Program-made: the position numbers and the translations under genes | Shown: in pieces, positions 32,799 through 41,890 of the stretch | Layout of the letters: each line of letters begins with the position of its first letter | How positions within the stretch are numbered: position 1 is the stretch's first letter | Assembly: GCA_947378965.1 (NCBI GenBank) | Contig: CANCMG010000001.1 | Location: 1 to 64,000 of the forward strand | DNA length: 64,000 nucleotides | DNA from: Alcaligenaceae bacterium | Lineage (GTDB): Bacteria > Pseudomonadota > Gammaproteobacteria > Burkholderiales > Burkholderiaceae_B | Reading direction: 5' to 3' | The notes under the pieces: generated by a model | Seen by the model: only the letters and a program-made list of their open reading frames with translations | What the model was told of the DNA's origin: nothing | The model's database searches: none

Positions 32799-33893
32799 TT
32801 ATTCAGGTCTGCCGTATACCAGCGCAGTTTTAGTTGTGCCGCTGGCCAACCAATCTCCTATTGCCAACTGCAATTGTTTAAAAAACTTGTCAGCTTTTTT
32901 ATGCGCTTGAATATTGCCACGATTCTCATCGTTTACCCGATACGAATAGGCTAACTCACCAATGATCGGATCACCCACACTGCGCATCCAGATCCCCACA
33001 TCACAGTGTGCTTGAACGCCATCACCAAACACTAAATTACCTAGCGGCAAACAAGCCTCAAGCACCTTGTTGGTGCGCCCGCCCACGATCTGTACTGGCA
33101 ACTCGGGGGCAGCCTCAAGTTTTTTCAAATCCGGAAAGAAACCGATGACGCTCTGTAATGTTCGATCAAAAATTGAATCTACTGGAACGGTATCTAAAAT
33201 TGCATTGTTCGAATAGATCATTCGAGCCGTACCTAGCCCGTCGCCTCGAAGGATTTCTTCTTTCAACCGTAGTCGAACCTTATGGGGTACAGCAGACTTT
33301 GGGCTGTAGTGCAATGAGTCTTTTAGCGTGTGCGCGCGACACTTCAACGTGACCTCGCACCAGTCATCCACCCAGACGTTTTGGCGTGACTCGCGCACTC
33401 GTAAAATTAAGTTATTGCGTCTGAAATGCTCGCCCGGCGTATCGTAAAAAAAGACATTGCGTAAGCCCGTATTGGCGTTGTCGAGATGAAAGAACTCGAC
33501 TCTAGATTTTTGGCAAAAGGCTACCAACAAGCTGCTCAGCTGCATGATGCGACTGCGTCGGTCTAAGCCTTCAGGTTTGAGCAATAGTTTGAACTCTCGA
33601 TTGGTAATTTTTTTATCCAGACCGAGTGTTTTGTCTGCGTCAGATTTTTTTTCGCCCGAAGATTTCTTGTTAAGCACCGCAGACGCTTTCGTCTGCTTGA
33701 GATTTTTCAAAGGCTTCAACTTTATCGTTTTCTCAGTTTTCTGAACTTTCTGAACTTTCTGAACTTTCTCAGCTTTCTCAGCTTTCTCAGCTTTCTCAGC
33801 TTTCTCAGCTCTCTTAGCTTTCTTAACTTTCTGAGCTTTCTGAACTTTCTCAGCTGAGGCGACAGCTTGGCTCGTGTTTTTTTTAACAGTCAT
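32799..33893 (-). CDS. CYTH-like protein with repetitive Lys/Glu N-terminus
   Basis: 364 residues. Residues 15-65 are nearly pure Ala/Lys/Glu/Val/Gln, built from three-residue KAE, KVQ units coded by 9-bp repeats. From about 95 on, REFKLLLKPEGLDRR, FFYDTPGEHFRRNNLILRVRES and WCEVTLKCR resemble the CYTH/triphosphate tunnel fold (ExExK-type start degenerate, Y-x-D-T-P, LR-x-R, T-x-K). If correct it would bind a triphosphate or polyanion, but the first motif is weak. It lies 2 bp from the SulP gene, probably in one transcript with it. Confidence 0.5.
   Translation of the reverse strand: MTVKKNTSQAVASAEKVQKAQKVKKAKRAEKAEKAEKAEKAEKVQKVQKVQKTEKTIKLKPLKNLKQTKASAVLNKKSSGEKKSDADKTLGLDKKITNREFKLLLKPEGLDRRSRIMQLSSLLVAFCQKSRVEFFHLDNANTGLRNVFFYDTPGEHFRRNNLILRVRESRQNVWVDDWCEVTLKCRAHTLKDSLHYSPKSAVPHKVRLRLKEEILRGDGLGTARMIYSNNAILDTVPVDSIFDRTLQSVIGFFPDLKKLEAAPELPVQIVGGRTNKVLEACLPLGNLVFGDGVQAHCDVGIWMRSVGDPIIGELAYSYRVNDENRGNIQAHKKADKFFKQLQLAIGDWLASGTTKTALVYGRPE
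33735..33855. repeat. 9-bp coding repeats (Lys/Glu arm)
   Basis: More than ten tandem 9-bp units of the types gaactttct and cagctttct encode the repetitive arm of the CYTH-like protein. Because 9 is a multiple of 3, copy-number changes would alter arm length without breaking the frame. Confidence 0.8.
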
Positions 33894-33895
33894 CT

Positions 33896-35533
33896 TTACT
33901 GACTCGCAGCAAGTAAGGCGCCAGATAGCGATTCAAAGTAATGGCTGTCTGGCAACGTTTCAAATATTCCTGCCGTCCGCAATTTAAGCAAGACACGTTC
34001 ATTGGCCTCGCACAACAGCACCTTGACACCCCGTTTCTGCAACCCAGTGATTGCGTCCTCAAGGCACTGCAATCCCGTCACATCCATAAATGGCACGCGC
34101 TGCAAGCGCAGAATCAACACCTTGGGGTCTGTTGCCGTATCACGCAAGACACGTTCGAAATTATCGACCGCACCAAAAAACATGGGTCCGTTGATTTCGT
34201 ATAGCAAGGTACCGGCAGGCAAAGACGCGAGGCCGTGTCGTGCCAGCTCAGACTGTACCGAGACCTGATCGAGTTGACGCAATTCGACAGCGGCCGCCAT
34301 GCGGCGCAAAAAATGCAAAATCGCAAGGATGACACCAACATTGACTGCTACCACTAAATCCACAAATACCGTCAACAAAAAGGTGACGACTAGAATCGCA
34401 CGATCCGCATAGGGTGCCCGCATCAGCACGCGCCCAAAGCGATGCAGTTCGCTCATATTCCAGGCTACAACAAAAAGAATTGCAGCCAGCGCTGCCAACG
34501 GAATGCTTGACGCCAAGGGCGCCAACACCAGCAACACGGCAATCAGCGTGATGGCGTGCATCATCCCCGCAAGAGGGCTGGTTGCACCATTGCGGATATT
34601 GGTGGCGGTGCGCGCAATCGCCCCCGTCGCTGCAAACCCACCAAACAAAGGCGTCAACATGTTAGCAATGCCCTGCCCCACAAGCTCTTGATTAGAATCG
34701 TGCTTTGTGCCGGCCATCCCATCGGCCACGACCGCCGACAGTAATGATTCAATCGCCCCGAGCATCGCGATCGTAAAGGCAGGCCCAATCAAAGACAGCA
34801 CTTGCGACAGACTTAAATCGGGCAAGGCAAACGCAGGCAAGCCCTGTGGGACCCCGCCAAAGGCAGTCCCGATGGTCGCGACGCCCTGAAGATGCAGCGT
34901 CGACTGCAACAGTGTAGCCACGATCATCGCCACCAACGGGCCAGGGATTTTTTTTAGTGCAGCGATCTTTGGAGAAAAAATCACAATCAACAAACTTAAC
35001 AGCGCCAGCGCGAGTGTCGGCAGATGGGTTTGAGACAGCAGCGTCAGCTGGCCCCATAATTTTTCATGAAAGTGCTCAGCGGTGACTTTAGGCAGCCCTA
35101 AAAAATCCGACCATTGACCAACAAAAATAATGACACCGATGCCCGTGGTGAAACCCACAATCACGGGGGCCGGAATAAATTTGATGACCCCCCCCATTTT
35201 GGTCAGACCCATCAACAGCAGCATCACCCCAGCCATCAGCGTGGCGACCTGCAAGCCAGCCATGCCATATTTGGCAGTGATACCGGCCAAGATCACAATA
35301 AACGCACCGGTTGGCCCAGCAATCTGCACACGAGAGCCGCCCAGCAAAGTGACTAGCCCGCCACCGATGATGGCGGTATAGATGCCTTGCTCGGGTCGAG
35401 CCCCTGAGGCGATCGCAAAGGCCATCGATAATGGCAGCGCCACAATCCCGACCACGAGCCCCGCGACAATATTAGGGAGCCATTGATGTCGAGCGTAGAG
35501 GCCTGCGCGATACCCTTCAATTACTGCAATCAT
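33896..35533 (-). CDS. SulP family anion permease with STAS domain
   Basis: 545 residues from the ATG at 35533, chosen for GGAAAG upstream; a GTG at 35557 is also in frame. About eleven membrane helices, with GLVVGIVALPLSMAFAIASGA (SulP signature near the start), PTGAFIVILAGI and QELVGQGIANMLTPLFGGF. The last 110 residues form a cytoplasmic STAS domain (VLILRLQRVPFMDVTGLQCLEDAI). SulP proteins carry sulfate, bicarbonate or dicarboxylates; the substrate cannot be chosen here. It leads a block with the CYTH-like gene. Confidence 0.92.
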   Translation of the reverse strand: MIAVIEGYRAGLYARHQWLPNIVAGLVVGIVALPLSMAFAIASGARPEQGIYTAIIGGGLVTLLGGSRVQIAGPTGAFIVILAGITAKYGMAGLQVATLMAGVMLLLMGLTKMGGVIKFIPAPVIVGFTTGIGVIIFVGQWSDFLGLPKVTAEHFHEKLWGQLTLLSQTHLPTLALALLSLLIVIFSPKIAALKKIPGPLVAMIVATLLQSTLHLQGVATIGTAFGGVPQGLPAFALPDLSLSQVLSLIGPAFTIAMLGAIESLLSAVVADGMAGTKHDSNQELVGQGIANMLTPLFGGFAATGAIARTATNIRNGATSPLAGMMHAITLIAVLLVLAPLASSIPLAALAAILFVVAWNMSELHRFGRVLMRAPYADRAILVVTFLLTVFVDLVVAVNVGVILAILHFLRRMAAAVELRQLDQVSVQSELARHGLASLPAGTLLYEINGPMFFGAVDNFERVLRDTATDPKVLILRLQRVPFMDVTGLQCLEDAITGLQKRGVKVLLCEANERVLLKLRTAGIFETLPDSHYFESLSGALLAASQ

Positions 35534-35576
35534 GTCTTTCCGATGAGAAGAGAGCACATCTGGAGGTTCTTAATCA

Positions 35577-35745
35577 GTATAGCTGCAACGTCAGGCACAG
35601 CTGTAATGACCAGTCAAGCCTCAACAATGGGTATAGTTGCAATCACGAGTCAAGCCTCAACAATGGGTATAGTTGCAATCACGAGTCAAGCCTCAACATG
35701 GGCACAGCTGCAATGACGAGTCAGACAGCAACGATGGATTCAGCC
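35577..35745. repeat. tandem repeat, about 36 bp unit, four copies
   Basis: Units at about 35594, 35629, 35665 and 35700 share cagtcaagcctcaacaatg and a tatagttgcaat(c/g)ac half, with partial copies at both sides. It fills the gap between the divergent SulP and amidase genes. The array could hold regulator sites, or be replication-slippage debris like the other arrays of this window. Confidence 0.75.
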
Positions 35746-35843
35746 GTAACTTGCCTCGCCAGTCTTGTCTAAATCCACTCAAAGCAATACGCTCTGACAT
35801 TGAATATGGTCATCTCCTTCAATCCTCTTAAACACCACAGCTT

Positions 35844-37358
35844 ATGAGCCTTCCCGAACTTTCTGCAGTCGAACTTCGCCGCCTGATTGGCGCTCGCCAG
35901 GTGTCTCCCGTCGAGCTCATGGACGCCTGCATTGAGCGTATCGACGCGCTTAATCCCGCGATCAATGCAATTTGCGCCACTGATTTCGAACGCGCCCGAG
36001 CTGGCGCAAAACAAGCCGAGGCGGCTGTGATGCGCGGCGAAGCCTTAGGTCCTTTGCATGGGTTACCGCTAGGCGTGAAAGACTTGCAAGCCACCAAAGA
36101 CTTGCTCACTACATACGGCAACATTGGTTTTCGCAACAATGTGCCTGACCAAGACAACAGCCTGATTACCCGTCTGCGTGCGGCAGGTGCGATTGTGACC
36201 GCCAAGACAAACACGCCGGATATGGGTGCAGGCGCAAATACGCGCAACGCAGTCTGGGGCGCAACCGGCAACCCTTTTAATCCAACCTTAAACGCTGGCG
36301 GCTCATCGGGCGGCTCAGCTGCCGCCTTAGCAACCGACCTGCTACCGATCTGTACCGGCTCAGACACTGGCGGCTCGTTACGCATCCCCGCCGCGCTTTG
36401 CGGGGTTGTTGGCATGCGTCCCTCACCAGGTATGATTGGCAATAACGCTCGCGCGCTCGGCTGGTCAGTCATTTCGGTGCTGGGCCCAATGGGTCGTGAC
36501 GTTGCAGATACCGCCTTGTTGTTTTCGGCCAGCGTTGGGCGCGATGCGATGGATCCGCTTGTGTTTCCCAATGATCCCAAAAAGTTTTGGCCGTTGCAAC
36601 AATTTGATTTATCCAAATTGCGTATTGGTTACACCGAAGATTTCGGCGTCTGTATCGTTGACCAAGAGATCCGCAGAACCTTTCGCAAGCGTATTGAGGC
36701 CCTCTCTGCGTTGGTGGCAACCTGTGAACCCATCGAGTTTAAATTAGGCGATCCAGATCGCGCCTTTGATATCTTGCGCGCCGAAAACTTTGTATCGTCT
36801 TTTGCACACACCTATCGCACAGCGCCTGAAACACTTGGCCCAAACATCCGGGCCAACATGGAAATCGCTTCGGCGATTACGCTGGCTGACCGCGCCTGGG
36901 CGCATCTCGAGCAAACCAAGGTCACTCGCCAGTTTGCAGCGGCCACTGAAAAATACGATCTGATTTTGTCACCCGTCGTACCTGTCACTGCATTTCCGTG
37001 GACAGAACTTTATGCCGCTCAGGTAGATGGTCAAACGATGCGCAATTATTATCATTGGCTCTGCTTAACGTATGTCGTGACACTCGCAACCAACCCGACC
37101 ATTGCCCTACCTTGTGGCACCGACGAACACGGCATGCCTTTTGGCCTGCAAATGTCTGGGCGTTTATTTGCTGATGATCAGGTGTTGGCAGCTGCGCATG
37201 CCATTGAGCAAGCGTTTAAAGGCGACTCAACACTTTGCCGACCTAAGCCAGATTTGAAGGCCTTGCAGGTTGCTCGGCCAGAGCTCAAATCCATTGTGAC
37301 GCATCCCCCCATTTATGGCTCGGGGACAGCGCTCGACGCCTCGGCAGCGGCGGTGTAA
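35844..37358 (+). CDS. amidase (amidase signature family)
   Basis: 504 residues. GLPLGVKDLQATKD contains the catalytic Lys, LNAGGSSGGSAAALA the cis-Ser motif, and TGSDTGGSLRIPAALCGVVGMRPS the nucleophile Ser, all at the expected spacing. The remainder of the domain continues to DEHGMPFGLQMSGRLFADDQVLAAAHAIE. It hydrolyses an amide; a biosynthetic GatA role is unlikely because gatB and gatC are absent and the length and ending are those of catabolic amidases. The gene stands alone with tandem repeats on both sides. Confidence 0.9.
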   Translation: MSLPELSAVELRRLIGARQVSPVELMDACIERIDALNPAINAICATDFERARAGAKQAEAAVMRGEALGPLHGLPLGVKDLQATKDLLTTYGNIGFRNNVPDQDNSLITRLRAAGAIVTAKTNTPDMGAGANTRNAVWGATGNPFNPTLNAGGSSGGSAAALATDLLPICTGSDTGGSLRIPAALCGVVGMRPSPGMIGNNARALGWSVISVLGPMGRDVADTALLFSASVGRDAMDPLVFPNDPKKFWPLQQFDLSKLRIGYTEDFGVCIVDQEIRRTFRKRIEALSALVATCEPIEFKLGDPDRAFDILRAENFVSSFAHTYRTAPETLGPNIRANMEIASAITLADRAWAHLEQTKVTRQFAAATEKYDLILSPVVPVTAFPWTELYAAQVDGQTMRNYYHWLCLTYVVTLATNPTIALPCGTDEHGMPFGLQMSGRLFADDQVLAAAHAIEQAFKGDSTLCRPKPDLKALQVARPELKSIVTHPPIYGSGTALDASAAAV

Positions 37359-37433
37359 TCGGCGGATTCGTTGCGTGTAATCGGCGGATACATTGCCGTG
37401 TAGTGAGCGGATACGAGTACGGCGTAATTCGCG
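37351..37433. repeat. 22-23 bp tandem repeats across the amidase stop codon
   Basis: Three to four diverging units with core gtgtaatcggcggat(a/t)c. The first unit includes the stop codon TAA of the amidase (37356-37358). The array stops at the convergent benE-type gene. Confidence 0.6.
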
Positions 37434-37439
37434 ATGACG

Positions 37440-38600
37440 CTAAGGTGACTTGCGGTGATTTAACGCCGCAGTCACCATACCAAGCGCCAACCCCCAAAAA
37501 GCACTGTTTAAACCAAACAGCGAAAGCCCCGAAGCCGTCACCAAAAACGTAATCACAGCAGCATCACGCTCGTTGGCTTCACTGAGCGCAGTCGCCAACC
37601 CATTACCGATCGTGCCTAACAAGGCTAAGCCTGCGATGGTCACAATCAAGGCCTGCGGAAACGCCGCAAATAGGCTGACCACTGTTGCACCCAACACACC
37701 GGTGACGACATAAAAACAACCCGCGCACACTGCCGCAAGATAACGTTGTTTAGGGTCAGTATCAGCGTCTTTGCTCATGCACATGGCTGCGGTGATGGCA
37801 GCCAGGTTAAAGGAGAAACCGCCGAACGGTGCCAGTAGCAAACCAGCCAGGCCCGTGAAGCCAATCAAAGGTGAAGCCGGTGTCGTGTAGCCGTTCGCGC
37901 GCAGCACGGCCAGGCCCGGCACATTTTGTGAAGCCATCGACACGATAAATAAAGGGATCCCGACGCCAATCAGGCTTGTGACCGAAAAGGTAGGTGTCAT
38001 CCAGAGGGGCTGCGCAAACGTGAGTGCAAAATGCTGTATTTGAAACAAACCTAGCGCAGCTGTCGCGCCGAGTCCAATAAAAAAAGTCAGCGGAACTGCA
38101 TAAAGTGGCAGATAGCGTCTGGCAATTAGAAAGCAGGCAAGCATGATGCCGACTAGCCAGCCTTGCGTAGGCAACACCACAAACACGTCTACCCCAAAGC
38201 GCAACAAGACGCCCGCCAACATCGCTGCCGCAAGCGTTTTCGGAACGTAACGCATCAGGCGTTCAAACAGGCCAGAAAAGCCTGCAAGCGTGATAAGTAA
38301 AGAATTAAACAAAAAGATGCCGATGGCCTCAGACATGGATAAGCCTGCCAGGCCCGTAATCAATAACGCGGCACCCGGCGTTGACCAAGCTGTCAGGATG
38401 GGCTCTTTAAAATAGAGAGACAAGCCAATGCAGGTCAACCCCATCCCGAGACCCAAGGCCCATAGCCACGACGAGATTTCAGCGGGCGTTGCACCCGCCG
38501 CATGCGCAGCTTGAAAGACAATTGCGGCCGAACTGGTATAGCCCACTAGCACGGCGATGAAGCCCGCAGAGAGATGTGAGAGCCGCACTCGGCTCATCAT
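37440..38600 (-). CDS. benE: BenE-family benzoate/H+ symporter-like transporter
   Basis: 386 residues with about twelve membrane helices. Family marks include GFIAVLVGYTSSAAIVFQAAHAAG near the N-terminus, STPGAALLITG, GLLLAPFGGFSFNLAAITAA and a C-terminal LFGLNSAFWGLALG. BenE members import aromatic carboxylates with protons; most homologs are uncharacterised, so benzoate is a family label and not a demonstrated substrate. No benzoate-degradation gene is adjacent. It runs in the same direction as the ribA-type gene upstream. Confidence 0.85.
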   Translation of the reverse strand: MMSRVRLSHLSAGFIAVLVGYTSSAAIVFQAAHAAGATPAEISSWLWALGLGMGLTCIGLSLYFKEPILTAWSTPGAALLITGLAGLSMSEAIGIFLFNSLLITLAGFSGLFERLMRYVPKTLAAAMLAGVLLRFGVDVFVVLPTQGWLVGIMLACFLIARRYLPLYAVPLTFFIGLGATAALGLFQIQHFALTFAQPLWMTPTFSVTSLIGVGIPLFIVSMASQNVPGLAVLRANGYTTPASPLIGFTGLAGLLLAPFGGFSFNLAAITAAMCMSKDADTDPKQRYLAAVCAGCFYVVTGVLGATVVSLFAAFPQALIVTIAGLALLGTIGNGLATALSEANERDAAVITFLVTASGLSLFGLNSAFWGLALGMVTAALNHRKSP

Positions 38601-38681
38601 TGCAACACGTTAGAACATACAACCGCTGCTGGTCTGCTTGGCAGGTTAAAACCTGTGAGCCCTTTTAACCGACGTGAAGCC

Positions 38682-39770
38682 CTAAAGCATGTGGCCACTT
38701 TTGGTCGCTTTGGTGCGCAAGTAGCCATGGTTATGCTCGTTTGACGGAAAAATGTGAGCGACACGCTCTACCACTTCGATATTATGCTGCGCCAACGCGG
38801 CAACTTTTAATGGATTATTAGTCATTAACCGCACACGCGTCACACCCAACAATCGCAGCATTTGCGCAGCAGGCAAATAATTTCGCTCGTCTGAATCAAA
38901 GCCTAACTGTAAATTAGCATCAACGGTATCAAAGCCAGCGTCTTGCAACTGATAGGCGCGAAGTTTATTGACCAAGCCGATCCCGCGCCCCTCTTGTGCG
39001 AGATACAGCAAAATGCCGCTGCCAAACTTATTCATTTCGCTGATCGAACCTCGCAACTGATTGCCGCAGTCACAGCGTAACGACCCCATCAAATCACCCG
39101 TAAAGCACTCGGAGTGCAAACGAATCAAGGCGGGAACCTCTGGATTTAACTCGCCAACAATAATCGCCAAATGCTCGATACCGCCATCACGCGGCCGAAA
39201 TGCCACCACACGAGCATGCTCGGCAGCTTCGAGCGGCACGCGAGCTTCGCTGACCACGCGCAGAGAGTCTGCTGCAATATCCATGTACGCATCGATTGCA
39301 GCCACGCTCACGTTCAAGGCATCGGTCGCTGGCCCGGCTGTTGCCACAATGGCAGCTGGCAACAAGCGCGAAAGTTTGGCCAGTGTGACGCACGCTTGCT
39401 CAAGATGCCCCGCCGCTGATATTTGCAGCGACGTCAAATCGGGTGGCGTTTCAAGAGCTGAGAGCGGGTTTGCCAGATAGTCAATCACGGCCTTGTGCAG
39501 GCCGCCAGGCGTACTCACCACACAAGCCTGATGGTCGCTTTTATCAAGCCCCAAGACATTGGCACGTGTACCCGTCATCACCAGTGCAACGGGTGAATTA
39601 GCTTCAGAGGCCAACGTACGTAAGCTGTCAGCGCTGACAGCCTCGGCCGCCAACATCAATACACTCGCTTCACCAAGGTGTACCCGCACACTCGCGCCAC
39701 GGCGCAGTTCTGAGATAACACGATCAACTTCAATCAGGGGATCTGTTTGAGACACGTAGAACCTAGCCAT
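38682..39770 (-). CDS. ribA: GTP cyclohydrolase II with degenerate N-terminal domain
   Basis: 362 residues. The C-terminal 190 residues are a full GTP cyclohydrolase II: HSECFTGDLMGSLRCDCGNQL (three zinc Cys), YLAQEGRGIGLVNKLRAYQLQD and LMTNNPLKVAAL. The N-terminal 165 residues resemble a dihydroxybutanone-phosphate synthase fold (VISELRRGASVRVHL, then LVMTGTRANVLG) but lack its acidic metal motif, as in other RibBA-like proteins of secondary pathways. The enzyme opens GTP to a diaminopyrimidine. Neighbouring RibD-type, QueD-type and glycosyltransferase genes argue for a specialised route and not basal riboflavin synthesis. Confidence 0.88.
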   Translation of the reverse strand: MARFYVSQTDPLIEVDRVISELRRGASVRVHLGEASVLMLAAEAVSADSLRTLASEANSPVALVMTGTRANVLGLDKSDHQACVVSTPGGLHKAVIDYLANPLSALETPPDLTSLQISAAGHLEQACVTLAKLSRLLPAAIVATAGPATDALNVSVAAIDAYMDIAADSLRVVSEARVPLEAAEHARVVAFRPRDGGIEHLAIIVGELNPEVPALIRLHSECFTGDLMGSLRCDCGNQLRGSISEMNKFGSGILLYLAQEGRGIGLVNKLRAYQLQDAGFDTVDANLQLGFDSDERNYLPAAQMLRLLGVTRVRLMTNNPLKVAALAQHNIEVVERVAHIFPSNEHNHGYLRTKATKSGHML

Positions 39771-39846
39771 AAGTTTTTATTGGGATTGTGACCAACAATT
39801 TCAGGGTAAGCTGACACTTAGCTGAATGGTCACATAACTCGCAATT

Positions 39847-39867
39847 ATGCCATCATACCGGCATGAT
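39847..39867. promoter_or_regulatory. overlapping inverted repeats upstream of the ribA-type gene
   Basis: ATGCC...GGCAT (39847-39864) and ATCAT...ATGAT (39852-39867) overlap in the 260-bp gap between the divergent ribA- and ribD-type genes. An operator is possible. I find no FMN-riboswitch core in this gap. Confidence 0.3.
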
Positions 39868-40031
39868 ATTGGGGATTACGCTTATGTTTGTAACAACTTT
39901 TTAAGTTTCAACACCCTCTGATCCTCACCAATTCTTAACAGTCACTTTTTCGCTCTTGTTGCCAAGGCTTTTGTTATAAAAAAACTAAGCGATTTTTATT
40001 AATCTTTTTATCCATCGACTCACCGTATCTC

Positions 40032-40805
40032 ATGAACGAAATCGCGCAACAAGATTCATGGTTCAACCTGCTTGAGGCCTTTGCCCACGCGACAAGTCCA
40101 CTTCCCTCAGAGTGGGCTCCCATCTTTGGCCCGTTGCAAAGGGGTGGGTGCGACGCCCTGATGGTGGTCGGTCAATTAGGTCAAACGCTCGATGGCCGCA
40201 TTGCCACCATTACCGGTCATTCAAAATATATCAATGGGCCTGCCGGGCTTGCCCATTTGCACCGGTTGCGTGCGGTGGTCGATGCTGTCGTGGTGGGCGT
40301 GGGCACTGCGACGGCCGACAACCCTCGGTTAAATGTACGGCTTGTGACTGGCCAACACCCTGCGCGAGTCGTCATCGACCCCAAGGCTCGGCTCGATCCA
40401 GACGCGCTAGTATGGTCAGACGATGGCGCACGTCGTCTTGTCATCGTGGCCGATCAGATTAAAGCCAACACACCGCACGGGGTAGAGGTCGTCTCGCTTC
40501 AAAGCAACAATGGTCAACTAGCACCCGCCGACATCCTCAAAGCTTTATTTGACCGTGGTCTCAAACGCATCTTGATCGAAGGCGGGGCGGATACCGTGTC
40601 GCGCTTTATGCAGGCAGGCTGCCTCGATCGCCTGCACGTGATCGTGGCGCCGATCATCATGGGCTCGGGTCGCCCCGGTTTTTCTTTGCCCGCGATCGAG
40701 CACATGGATCAGGCAGTCAGAATAAAAATGCACCCTCACCCACTCGAAGATGACGAGATGCTCTTTGACTGCGACCTGTCAGCGCAGCGCGTCAGAATCG
40801 TTTAG
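40032..40805 (+). CDS. RibD C-terminal-type pyrimidine reductase
   Basis: 257 residues. VGQLGQTLDGRIATITGHSKYINGPAGL, AVVVGVGTATADNPRLNVR, RVVIDPKARL and LIEGGADTVSRFMQAGCLDRLHVIVAP are the reductase half of RibD; the deaminase half is missing. A separate reductase of this sort reduces the ribose of the pyrimidine made from GTP. It diverges from the ribA-type gene, and its 3' end overlaps the convergent glycosyltransferase gene by 27 bp. The first 40 residues are an unusual extension. Part of the probable pterin/flavin-like cluster. Confidence 0.85.
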   Translation: MNEIAQQDSWFNLLEAFAHATSPLPSEWAPIFGPLQRGGCDALMVVGQLGQTLDGRIATITGHSKYINGPAGLAHLHRLRAVVDAVVVGVGTATADNPRLNVRLVTGQHPARVVIDPKARLDPDALVWSDDGARRLVIVADQIKANTPHGVEVVSLQSNNGQLAPADILKALFDRGLKRILIEGGADTVSRFMQAGCLDRLHVIVAPIIMGSGRPGFSLPAIEHMDQAVRIKMHPHPLEDDEMLFDCDLSAQRVRIV

Positions 40806-41879
40806 CGCCGCGATGGCGCAGGTGCGCTCAACCACCTCTTCAAACAGCCGGGCACCATCAGCCCACGAAGGTTGCTGCGCGGCCGCCAACAGCGCGCCTT
40901 GCGAAAGACTCTGACGTAAAGCTTGATCTTGAATGATTTGACGCAAAGCGTTTTGCAAGCTGTTGACATCGCCTGGTTCGGCTAATAAGCCTGCGGTAGC
41001 GGGAACGGTATCTGGGATTGCGCCCGCGGTGGTGCCAATGACCGGCAAACCATGCGCGAGTGCCTCGGCATACGCCATCCCATAACCTTCAAAACGAGAC
41101 GCCAACACAAACACATCAGCCTGCGCGTAGAGCATTTGTAATTGCGCAGCGTCAATCGCACCAAGCACGCGTATGCGGCTGGATAAGTCAAACCTTTTGA
41201 GGTCGCGATGCAATTGCGCGACAGCCTCGGCGTCGCGCGTCAAGTCACCTGCGATCGTCAAGTGCCACGATAACTCTGAGAGCTGAGCCAACGCTGGCAG
41301 CAAGACATCAAAGCCCTTGCGTTTGACCACAGAGCCCACTGCTAACAACTGCAACGGGCCTTGCACTGTCGGCCTCGACACTCGCACAACAGGATCCGTA
41401 CCAGGCAAGATGCTTGTGATCGCCTGGCGCGGCACTGCAAAATGTTCGACAACGTCGTGCAGCGTAGCGGGGCTTGTCACCACCACCCCCGTGGCATGCG
41501 CAAGTGCTCGCCTCTCGGTATCTTTGAAGTGGGCCGACTGCGCTGCACTCAAGCCTGTTTCAAACGCAAGCGGGTGATGCACCAAGGCGATTAACGGGTG
41601 ACGTTGCCGTAACTGCGCGGCCACCTCAGGTAACACACCAAAAGCCAAGCCATCAATCACTACAGGCACGCCAGGCTCAAGAGCCAGCAAGCGTTCACAG
41701 GCCTGTTGCCGCGTGCCAGGCTCTGGGTACGGAAACCCATCGCCGAGCCCCAGCACCTGCACCTGCCAGCCGTTCGCTTGCAAACCCTCAATGATGTGAC
41801 GATCATAGATATAGCCGCCCGTCGCCGTGAGCAAATCACCCGGTATCGCAAACACCAAACGCTTCATGTTGTTGCTCAA
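40779..41879 (-). CDS. glycosyltransferase family 4 (GT-B)
   Basis: 366 residues. N-terminal Rossmann domain with GDLLTATGGYIYDRHIIEGL and LVHHPLAFETGL; C-terminal domain with LLAVGSVVKRKGFDVLLPALA, VFVLASRFEGYGMAYAEALAHGLPVIGTTAGAIPD, the E-x7-E nucleotide-sugar signature. It transfers a sugar from an activated donor. The surrounding genes (ribA-type, ribD-type, QueD-type, MDR dehydrogenase) suggest that the acceptor is a pterin-like molecule and not a polysaccharide; this is inference from context. It is transcribed with the next two genes upstream, 11 bp from the QueD-type gene. Confidence 0.85.
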   Translation of the reverse strand: MSNNMKRLVFAIPGDLLTATGGYIYDRHIIEGLQANGWQVQVLGLGDGFPYPEPGTRQQACERLLALEPGVPVVIDGLAFGVLPEVAAQLRQRHPLIALVHHPLAFETGLSAAQSAHFKDTERRALAHATGVVVTSPATLHDVVEHFAVPRQAITSILPGTDPVVRVSRPTVQGPLQLLAVGSVVKRKGFDVLLPALAQLSELSWHLTIAGDLTRDAEAVAQLHRDLKRFDLSSRIRVLGAIDAAQLQMLYAQADVFVLASRFEGYGMAYAEALAHGLPVIGTTAGAIPDTVPATAGLLAEPGDVNSLQNALRQIIQDQALRQSLSQGALLAAAQQPSWADGARLFEEVVERTCAIAALNDSDALR

Positions 41880-41890
41880 TCAACAGCCCT

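Noticed and set aside
35828-36616. 262-codon minus-strand frame antisense to the amidase
   Set aside because: Low-complexity Ala/Pro/Ser-rich shadow; the plus-strand amidase motifs are complete.
37299-37308. GTGACGCATCC inside the amidase gene as a third copy of the 66-bp element
   Set aside because: Only 10-11 bases agree and the rest of the element is absent; coding-sequence coincidence.
39771-40031. FMN riboswitch in front of the riboflavin-type genes
   Set aside because: The conserved RFN core cannot be found on either strand of the gap.
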